A stretch of DNA of 12,680 bases from Proteiniphilum sp. UBA5267. Its GTDB lineage: Bacteria > Bacteroidota > Bacteroidia > Bacteroidales > Dysgonomonadaceae. Position 1 is the stretch's first letter; every line of letters begins with the position of its first letter. The notes under the pieces were generated by a model that did not search any database, was not told where the DNA came from, and saw only the letters and a list, made by a program, of their open reading frames with translations. This document shows positions 7,021 through 12,680 of the stretch, one piece after another. The translations under genes and the position numbers were made by a program. The DNA lies in assembly GCA_002411515.1 (NCBI GenBank), contig DHTF01000006.1, forward strand, positions 1 to 12,680. The letters are read 5' to 3'.

Positions 7021-7875
7021 ATTTACCTCTCCCTTAAACACAAAATGTGCATCTCCGGTGAGGAAGACCTGATTGTTGGATTCGTCCCACGCCACATCGA
7101 GTATACCTCCTTTGGCCTGCAGGGTAGCTTCCGGCTCGCATCGGTGTGTGATTACCCCTGCAACCAGTGCCGCACAGGCACCACTACCACAGGCAAGCGT
7201 TTCTCCACTTCCTCTTTCCCATACCCGCATTTTCAGATGTGTGGAATCAGCTACTTCTATAAATTCCACATTGGTGCGCTCCGGGAAAAGGTGGAAGTAC
7301 TCTATTTTTGGTCCGATCTTTTCAATCTCCAGCTTATCGATATCATTCATAAAGATAACAGCATGAGGATTTCCCATGGAGACAAAAGTGATCCGGTATT
7401 GCTGGTCATCAACCTCAACGGGAAAATCGATCATTTCCGGAAGCGTAGTCTGAAAGTAGGCAGTTACTCCTGTAGCATCAGCTGAGAGGATGGCGGCGCC
7501 CATATTTACCCGTACGCGCTCCACCAGATCGGTGCGGGGATTTACAGACAACGACAGATGTTTGATGCCCGATTTTGTATGCAGGGCAATTTCCTTCTTG
7601 CTTGTCAATCTCCTCTCATACAAATATTTACCTACGCACCTTGCCGCATTCCCACACATCATCCCTTCGCTGCCATCGGCATTGTACATCTGCATGGAGA
7701 AATCGCCATCCGTGGAAGGTCCGATGAGTACGAGCCCATCACTCCCCACCCCAAAATGGCGGTCGCTAAGCCTGCGTGAAAGCTCTTCGGGGCTATCCAC
7801 CTGTTCCTCAAACAAGTTGACATAAATATAATCGTTACCGGCAGCATGCATTTTTTCGAACTTCATATTGCTCAT
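7018..7875 (-). CDS. dapF: Diaminopimelate epimerase
   Basis: Cofactor-independent racemase that interconverts LL- and meso-diaminopimelate in the cytoplasm, supplying peptidoglycan cross-links and lysine. With the chosen ATG at 7875 the protein is 285 residues. Both catalytic cysteines are present in their family contexts: Cys74 in GMMCGNAARC and Cys229 in ETLACGSGACAA. FEKMHAAGNDYIYV at the N-terminus, GSDGLVLI, YNADGSEG and VSMGNPHAV are further signatures. ATG at 7866 (MKFEKM) is an equally acceptable start. The frame extends to a GTG at 7896, but that codon lies inside the terminator stem and is rejected. It sits directly upstream of dapL, which makes its substrate. The U-run of a strong terminator ends only 10 bases before the start, so its promoter must lie on the far side of that hairpin or overlap it. 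Confidence 0.95.
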   Translation of the reverse strand: MSNMKFEKMHAAGNDYIYVNLFEEQVDSPEELSRRLSDRHFGVGSDGLVLIGPSTDGDFSMQMYNADGSEGMMCGNAARCVGKYLYERRLTSKKEIALHTKSGIKHLSLSVNPRTDLVERVRVNMGAAILSADATGVTAYFQTTLPEMIDFPVEVDDQQYRITFVSMGNPHAVIFMNDIDKLEIEKIGPKIEYFHLFPERTNVEFIEVADSTHLKMRVWERGSGETLACGSGACAALVAGVITHRCEPEATLQAKGGILDVAWDESNNQVFLTGDAHFVFKGEVN

Positions 7876-7885
7876 TTTAGGAGTT

Positions 7886-7927
7886 AAAAAAAACACCCGC
7901 GTGATTCCATAGAATCAGGCAAGTGTT
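7886..7927 (-). terminator. Strong intrinsic terminator between the ABC permease gene and dapF
   Basis: In the minus-strand RNA, AACACUUGCCUGAUUC (7927-7912) pairs with GAAUCACGCGGGUGUU around a four-base loop: 16 positions with one C-C mismatch and two U-G pairs, followed by eight U (7893-7886). It lies 101 bases after the permease stop and 10 bases before the dapF ATG. It is the best terminator in the window. Confidence 0.88.
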
Positions 7928-7978
7928 CAAGATTATAACAAAAAGCAGTGCCTTTATAGACAATTGCTTATTTTTCTA

Positions 7979-7986
7979 CAAAAATA
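7979..7986 (-). promoter_or_regulatory. Possible -7 element for dapF-dapL
   Basis: The minus strand reads TATTTTTG, matching TAnnTTTG, in the AT-rich gap after the permease gene. No TTTG-like -33 element is found at 19-21 bases. If used, the dapF leader would be about 95 bases long and contain the terminator hairpin. The AT-rich context makes a chance match likely. Confidence 0.25.
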
Positions 7987-8028
7987 ATTCTTTTTGTTTA
8001 TTTTTCCTTATTTATGAAGCAAAATGTT

Positions 8029-9336
8029 TTATTTATATTTCACCCATTTCATCATTTCCTTGAAGGTAGGCTTCTTTCCATACATGAGTATTCCCACGCG
8101 GTAAATCTTCGCCGCGAAGACTGAGATCAATATAAATGTACCATAGAGCAGAACCACCGACAGCATCTTCTCCCACAATGGTATTCCAAATGGAATGCGC
8201 ACCATCATCACAATGGGAGAGGTAAAGGGGATGAGTGAAGTCCAGAAGGCAAGAGGGCCGTCGGGATTGCTCACGCTATAAAATCCAGCAAAGAAAGCAA
8301 ACATGATCAGCAGTGTCACCGGTGTCATAAACTGACTGGTATCTTCTTCGCTGTCCACGGCCGATGCAAACATTGCAAAAATGGAGGCATACAAAACATA
8401 TCCCCCTACAAAGAAAATAAGGAAGTAGAGCGCAATTTCAAACCAATTGACGCCCATAATGGCGTTAACCAATTCCTCCATGTTAAAATCACCCATGTCG
8501 GTCGACATGGCTGCTGCCTGCTCAGGGGAAGAGATGAAGAATGACAAACCCGTGGACAAAACGCCCAGTAATATTCCCCAAATAAGCAATTGGGTTATAC
8601 CAACCAGACCGATGCCTACCACCTTTCCGATCAGCAGGTTCACTGGCTTTACGGAGGAGACCATCACCTCCACAATGCGGCTTTTCTTTTCTTCCAACAC
8701 AGCCTGCATCACCATATTACCATATAATAGAATAAACATGTAGATGAGGATGGTAAAAATCATTCCGATGATGGTGGCAAGCTCAGTCGATGATTCCGAA
8801 ACACTTCCATCATCGCTCAGTCGCAGGGTCTTCAACGATATGGCCGAACCATCCTCCACAATGGAGCGAACCCGGCTGATTGCTTCCGCATCCACATCTC
8901 CGGATGCAGAGAGTTCATCGAGCTTTTGCTGGGTTACCTTCTCATTGAGCGTGCGCTTGATAAGTGATTGCAAGTCCTGCGGTGCCTGCTTCTCCGATGT
9001 AAGAGAAACAGCTTGCGGGTTCTTATTCAAATCACCGGTAATCTGGAGGATGCCAAAAAGATCTTTCCCCAGGCGGGACTCCTGATCTTGTTTCTCTGAG
9101 AACCCTATAATCTGAAATTCATAATTTTCGGTAGATTGTAACAGCGGTGCATACACACCCGTGTTGTCGATCACCGCGATCTGCTTGACTCCTCCCTCAT
9201 TCAGCGTGGAGAGCCAAAATGGAATGACCGACAGCGCCACCATCAGCAATGGCATGAGGAGGGTGAGGATGATAAACGATTTTTTCCGTACCCTGGTAAT
9301 GTATTCCCTTTGTATAACTAATCCTACTGTATTCAT
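8029..9336 (-). CDS. ABC-2 type exporter permease (NatB-like), no adjacent ATPase
   Basis: A 435-residue inner-membrane permease of the ABC-2/NatB type; such proteins work with a separate ATPase to export ions, drugs or other small substrates. An N-terminal cytoplasmic stretch (VIQREYITRVRKKSF) is followed by one span at about 21-42, a large soluble loop of about 145 residues (roughly 43-187), then five or six spans in the C-terminal half. EEKKSRIVEVMVSSVKP, between the second and third spans, is a hallmark of this family and probably contacts the ATPase. The reading frame opens at a TTG (9360), but that codon lies inside the -7 element; ATG at 9336 gives a sensible N-terminus, MNTVGLVIQREY. 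In Bacteroidota the ATPase gene usually sits immediately upstream; here that place is taken by a TolC gene, so the partner is encoded elsewhere. The substrate is unknown; sodium export is only a family-name association. Confidence 0.88.
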   Translation of the reverse strand: MNTVGLVIQREYITRVRKKSFIILTLLMPLLMVALSVIPFWLSTLNEGGVKQIAVIDNTGVYAPLLQSTENYEFQIIGFSEKQDQESRLGKDLFGILQITGDLNKNPQAVSLTSEKQAPQDLQSLIKRTLNEKVTQQKLDELSASGDVDAEAISRVRSIVEDGSAISLKTLRLSDDGSVSESSTELATIIGMIFTILIYMFILLYGNMVMQAVLEEKKSRIVEVMVSSVKPVNLLIGKVVGIGLVGITQLLIWGILLGVLSTGLSFFISSPEQAAAMSTDMGDFNMEELVNAIMGVNWFEIALYFLIFFVGGYVLYASIFAMFASAVDSEEDTSQFMTPVTLLIMFAFFAGFYSVSNPDGPLAFWTSLIPFTSPIVMMVRIPFGIPLWEKMLSVVLLYGTFILISVFAAKIYRVGILMYGKKPTFKEMMKWVKYK

Positions 9337-9357
9337 TTTTGTAAAAGATATGGTTGA

Positions 9358-9365
9358 CAAAGATA
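9358..9365 (-). promoter_or_regulatory. -7 element for the ABC-2 permease gene
   Basis: TATCTTTG on the minus strand, identical to the elements at 1822 and 5638, ends 21 bases before the ATG at 9336. A -33 element is not evident; 20 bases upstream the sequence is AACT. The gap after the TolC stop holds no terminator hairpin, so some read-through from the efflux operon is also possible. Confidence 0.5.
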
Positions 9366-9405
9366 CAATTATACTTTTAGAGATAAGTTATTTTCCAAAA
9401 CAAGT

Positions 9406-10806
9406 TTACAACCTCCCTGCTGCCTTGAGATAGCGCGTTTCGGCAATTCGGGCAGCACTGCGGGCACGCACTAGCTCGGCGTGTGCCTGCTGCCACATGG
9501 TCTGTGCTTCCAGGAGGCCCGATAAGGTCTCCAGTCCCGTTTCATATCGATCACTGCTTTCGCGTAAGTTCTCCTCCGCCTGCCCAAGAGAACGGGTGGT
9601 GAGTATCACCTGTGCCTGCGACTCGTTGTAAGCCTGCAGCGACTGCTCTATCTCCAGGTTCATCTTCTCCTCCAGCTCTTCGCGCTGGAGTGCTGCCATC
9701 CGCTTCTCCGATTCTGCAGCGCGGACTTTATTGCGTCCTTCACCCCAGTGAAATAGTGGTATGCTGACCGAGACCACCGCCGAGAAGGCGGTGTGATCGA
9801 GCAGCTTGTTTCCATTCAGCTCCAGTCCGTTTGCATACCCCATGTTGCCGGCTATCCCTACACGAGGCAGGAAGTCGCTCTTCTCCAGATCAGTCTGCAG
9901 TTCCTTCAGCGTGATCTGCTTTGAAAGCAACCCGTACTCAGGACGTGAAGCCAAATCGGGTAGCGGCACCTCAACCAAACCGGTGCTTACTGGTGTATTA
10001 TCCACTGCCACCTCGCTATTCAGCGGAAGGCCGATCACGTGGCAAAGATTCATCCGGGAAAGCCTTACCCCGTTCTCTGCCCTCATCAGTTGGAGATCCG
10101 CCTCATTTACCTTTACCTGTACTTTCAGTAAATCGTTACGCGGTACCATACCAGCGTTCAAACCATTCTCCACATCACGCTGCAACTGGGTCAGTAATTC
10201 TCTGTAGGCACGAGCTGTCTTTTCCAGCTCCAACGTCTCCACGTAAGTCCAGTAAGCCTCGTCCGCATCCAGAATCACCTCCGCACGGGTCTTCGCCTCA
10301 TTCAACTGGGCCATCTCCTGGCCCACCCGCGCCATACGATAAGCTGCAGAGATCTTCCCTCCCGCGTAGAGCGGCTGCTCGAGGCTCAACCCGGCAATGT
10401 AGGTATTGTTAGGCTTCAGGCTCAACTCCATACCTGGAAAGAAAGCATACTCCTTGAAGAGAGGCACCCCGTCCATGCTGGTCAGGATATTGGGTACCAG
10501 CTGTCCTCCTCCATCAGGCACGTAGGTGGGAAGATAAAGAGGAGGAATGGTTTTTTCCAACGAGGCTGTGGTGAACAGATAGTTACCGGTAGCGGTAATC
10601 TTGGGTAAAAAGTTTGCCCTATAAGCTTTTACCTCATAGGAAGCCATCTCACGTTTTCCGGCAGCGATGACCATCTGTTTGTTGTTCTCAAGAGCCATCT
10701 CCCGACTCAGCTCGGGGGTGATCAGTTGCTGTGCCTGCAGCGATGTTGCCGGGGATCCGGCAACCATCAGGAAACAGACTATCACAATAGGCAGAACCTT
10801 TTTCAT
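9406..10806 (-). CDS. TolC-family outer-membrane efflux channel
   Basis: A 466-residue outer-membrane protein that should form the trimeric exit duct for the RND pump encoded just upstream. A signal peptide spans about 1-26 (ending SLQAQQ). Two OEP repeats follow, each rich in long amphipathic helices: the first ends near SRMNLCHVIGLPL, and the second includes SVSIPLFHWGEGRNKVRAAE, the usual family motif, and finishes with SGLLEAQTMWQQAHAELVRA and TRYLKAAGRL. The ATG overlaps the pump stop codon as TAATG, sharing one base, so translation is coupled. Most substrates of such Bacteroidota systems are unknown (drugs, bile salts, dyes or toxic fatty acids in characterised relatives). Nothing in the sequence fixes the substrate. 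Confidence 0.94.
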   Translation of the reverse strand: MKKVLPIVIVCFLMVAGSPATSLQAQQLITPELSREMALENNKQMVIAAGKREMASYEVKAYRANFLPKITATGNYLFTTASLEKTIPPLYLPTYVPDGGGQLVPNILTSMDGVPLFKEYAFFPGMELSLKPNNTYIAGLSLEQPLYAGGKISAAYRMARVGQEMAQLNEAKTRAEVILDADEAYWTYVETLELEKTARAYRELLTQLQRDVENGLNAGMVPRNDLLKVQVKVNEADLQLMRAENGVRLSRMNLCHVIGLPLNSEVAVDNTPVSTGLVEVPLPDLASRPEYGLLSKQITLKELQTDLEKSDFLPRVGIAGNMGYANGLELNGNKLLDHTAFSAVVSVSIPLFHWGEGRNKVRAAESEKRMAALQREELEEKMNLEIEQSLQAYNESQAQVILTTRSLGQAEENLRESSDRYETGLETLSGLLEAQTMWQQAHAELVRARSAARIAETRYLKAAGRL

Positions 10807-12680
10807 TATCTTGGAATTTTAATTTTAAAGAAGAGTGAATAAAACAGAGGAATGACAATCAGCGTGATGAGCGTGCCTACCAGAAGACCTCCCATGATGG
10901 TCACCGCAAGTGGTCCGAAGAGGTCGTCACCCAGCAACGGAATCATACCGAGGATGGTGGTGAGCGAGGCCATCATCACCGGGCGGAAACGACTCGAGGA
11001 GCTTGTAAGCAGCGCTTCCACCGGATTCACGCTGTCGCGCAACTGCAGCTCGATCTCATCCATCAGCACGATGCCGTTCTTGATGATCATCCCCACCAGA
11101 CCCAGCACCCCTACAATGGCCACAAAACCAAAGGTCTTGCCAGAAATAAGCATTCCGAAGATCACACCGATCAGCAGAAGTGGAATACAACAAACAATGA
11201 TGAGCGGTTTTCGATAATCCTTGAACAGCATGATCAGGATGGCTATCATCAGGATGATGGCCAGGGGAAAGTATTTAAAGAGATAGGAGCCAGACTGTTC
11301 GCTGGCCTTTCTTTCACCCTCCCAGTGCATCGTATACCCTTCAGGCAGTTCAATGGCTTCTATTTGTGCAACGATGGTCTGCCGGGCATCCTCCGTGCCA
11401 ATCCCTTTCACCGGGCTTCCCTGTGCCCGCATGGCACGCTGCCCGTTATACCGTATCACCAGCGGGTCTTCCCAGGTAAGTTTGATTCCTTCGGTCACCT
11501 GGCTCAATGGTACGGTGCGAAGCGCCTCTTCCAGGATATCTTCTCCAGAGTATGCCCCGGTAAGCAACCCCTGCAACAGATCCTTATTCAGGAAAACCAG
11601 TGAAGGCAACATACCAAATATCTGTGCATTGTCGAGATACTCAATCGGATTTCCTTCACTATCCACGCTCTTGAGGTAGATAGTCTGCTGCTGGTTACCG
11701 TCGTGAAAAACACTGGCCGGGATGCCGCCCGTAGCACTCAGGAGTGACAGCGCCACATCCTGTCGGCTGAGCCCTACGTTGCGGGCAACGGGTTGGTTGT
11801 AGTCGACCATCAGCACAGGCGCTTTGGGCTCCCAGTTCGATTGCGTGAGGTGGATGGCGGGGCTCTCTTCCATGATCTGCAGTGCCTCTGCTGTCAGCTC
11901 TCGCAGTACTGCCGGATCGGGCCCGTTAAACTGCACCTCGATGGGATGTTTTTTGTACATCAGGTTGTACCTTTTCAACCGGACAAAAGCATCGGGGTAG
12001 CTGGCGGTAAGATGCTGCTGTATCTCTTCCATGGTAGCGACAAGCTCCTTGGGAGAGGTATAGTCCACGATCAGCTCCCCGTAGGAGAGTGACGGGTCGG
12101 CCATGCTCCGCACTAGGTTGTATCGTGCCGGGGTGCCGCCCACGGAGGTGGTGACATGGGTAATTTCCTCACGCGCCAGCAGGTAGTCGGTGATCGACTT
12201 CAAATCTTTCGAAACACGCTCACTCGAGTAGCCCTCCGGCAGCTTGTATTCAATATAGAGCTGGTCGTAATTCATATCAGGAAAGAATCCTTGCGGCAGG
12301 AAGCGATAGCAGCCCAACGCAATCAGCATCAGCAACAGGGTGGCTCCAATAGTAACCGACCGATGCCGGAGAGTCCAGGTAAGCACAGCACGCAGTCCCC
12401 GGTAAAAGAAGTTGTCGTAGGGATCCTTCCCTACGTTCTCTTTTTTTATTTTTAGCATCCTGTCGGCCTGCACCGGTACGTAGACCAGTGCCAGTATCCA
12501 ACTTAGTAACAGAGATACAGCCAGCACGATAAAGAGGTCGCGTACGTAATGGCCCGCAGTGTCTGGAGAGAGGTAGATAGGGAAGAAGGCCAGAATGGCT
12601 ATCAATGTTGCCCCCAACAGCGGCATGGCGGTTTTTTTCCCGATGGAGGTAAGTGCCTCCTTCCGGGACATACCCCGCTG
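10806..12680 (-). CDS. RND-family efflux pump, AcrB-like (5' end beyond window)
   Basis: The C-terminal 624 residues of a proton-driven efflux pump of about 1,000-1,050 residues. The frame is open through the right edge, so the ATG at 12671 is an internal methionine and not the start. The visible part begins at the end of the cytoplasmic loop before TM5 (QRGMSRKEALTSIGKKTA), covers TM5-TM6, the inter-repeat segment, TM7 (SVTIGATLLLMLIALGCYRF), the second periplasmic porter and docking regions, and TM8-TM12. The TM10 lysine of the proton relay is present in GMIIKNGIVLMDE, equivalent to AcrB Lys940, and the TM11 segment ASLTTILGMIPLL keeps the threonines. The TM4 aspartates would be outside the window. 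The lysine context and general layout favour a hydrophobe/amphiphile exporter (HAE) over a metal exporter (HME), but this is not certain. The stop overlaps the TolC start, and a membrane fusion protein is expected upstream. Confidence 0.93.
   Translation of the reverse strand, partial: QRGMSRKEALTSIGKKTAMPLLGATLIAILAFFPIYLSPDTAGHYVRDLFIVLAVSLLLSWILALVYVPVQADRMLKIKKENVGKDPYDNFFYRGLRAVLTWTLRHRSVTIGATLLLMLIALGCYRFLPQGFFPDMNYDQLYIEYKLPEGYSSERVSKDLKSITDYLLAREEITHVTTSVGGTPARYNLVRSMADPSLSYGELIVDYTSPKELVATMEEIQQHLTASYPDAFVRLKRYNLMYKKHPIEVQFNGPDPAVLRELTAEALQIMEESPAIHLTQSNWEPKAPVLMVDYNQPVARNVGLSRQDVALSLLSATGGIPASVFHDGNQQQTIYLKSVDSEGNPIEYLDNAQIFGMLPSLVFLNKDLLQGLLTGAYSGEDILEEALRTVPLSQVTEGIKLTWEDPLVIRYNGQRAMRAQGSPVKGIGTEDARQTIVAQIEAIELPEGYTMHWEGERKASEQSGSYLFKYFPLAIILMIAILIMLFKDYRKPLIIVCCIPLLLIGVIFGMLISGKTFGFVAIVGVLGLVGMIIKNGIVLMDEIELQLRDSVNPVEALLTSSSSRFRPVMMASLTTILGMIPLLGDDLFGPLAVTIMGGLLVGTLITLIVIPLFYSLFFKIKIPR

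Noticed and set aside
7876..7896. GTG start for dapF at 7896
   Set aside because: The codon is inside the terminator stem, and the added residues come from the U-run. ATG at 7875 or 7866 matches the family.
9337..9360. TTG start for the ABC-2 permease at 9360
   Set aside because: The TTG is part of the predicted -7 element TATCTTTG, so it would not be transcribed; ATG at 9336 is suitable.
12669..12671. ATG as the start of the RND pump gene
   Set aside because: The frame continues to the window edge (QRG before the Met), and MSRKEAL is an internal RND segment before TM5.

Overview
The window reads as an ordinary chromosomal segment of a Bacteroidota bacterium, probably order Bacteroidales. 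The evidence is three copies of the sigma-ABfr-type -7 element TATCTTTG (consensus TAnnTTTG) just upstream of genes, mostly weak ribosome binding sites, a DapL-type diaminopimelate pathway, a secreted GH29 fucosidase and an RND/TolC efflux pair. Genus-level placement is not possible by eye. All eight genes lie on the minus strand, so they are transcribed from high to low coordinates. Two of them run off the window: the fucosidase at its 3' end (left edge) and the RND pump at its 5' end (right edge).

In transcription order, the right side holds the C-terminal 60% or so of an RND efflux pump, which overlaps by one base a TolC-family outer-membrane channel. A membrane fusion protein is expected upstream, outside the window. 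Next, with its own promoter, is an ABC-2/NatB-like exporter permease that has no ATPase gene beside it. A strong intrinsic terminator separates it from dapF and dapL, which carry out the last two steps to meso-diaminopimelate by the aminotransferase route. The dapF-dapL gap holds a period-8 low-complexity repeat.

Below dapL a 183-base regulatory region precedes a four-gene iron-siderophore importer: permease, permease, ATPase, substrate-binding lipoprotein. Its gene order and protein sequences resemble the YclNOPQ / FatDCB / CeuBCDE catecholate-siderophore family more than the usual Bacteroidota FecCD systems. The region has a good promoter, an inverted repeat at its -33 element, and a terminator-like hairpin between the promoter and an AGGAGG/TTG start, so operator control or attenuation is plausible. 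The first three transporter genes overlap; the lipoprotein gene follows after 167 bases. No TonB-dependent receptor is present.

The left end is a secreted GH29 alpha-L-fucosidase with its own -7 element; its reading frame is open from 1802 to base 1. I found no CRISPR array, tRNA, rRNA, insertion sequence or phage gene, and no clearly undescribed multi-gene system. The most unusual parts are the leader of the siderophore operon and that operon's apparent affinities.
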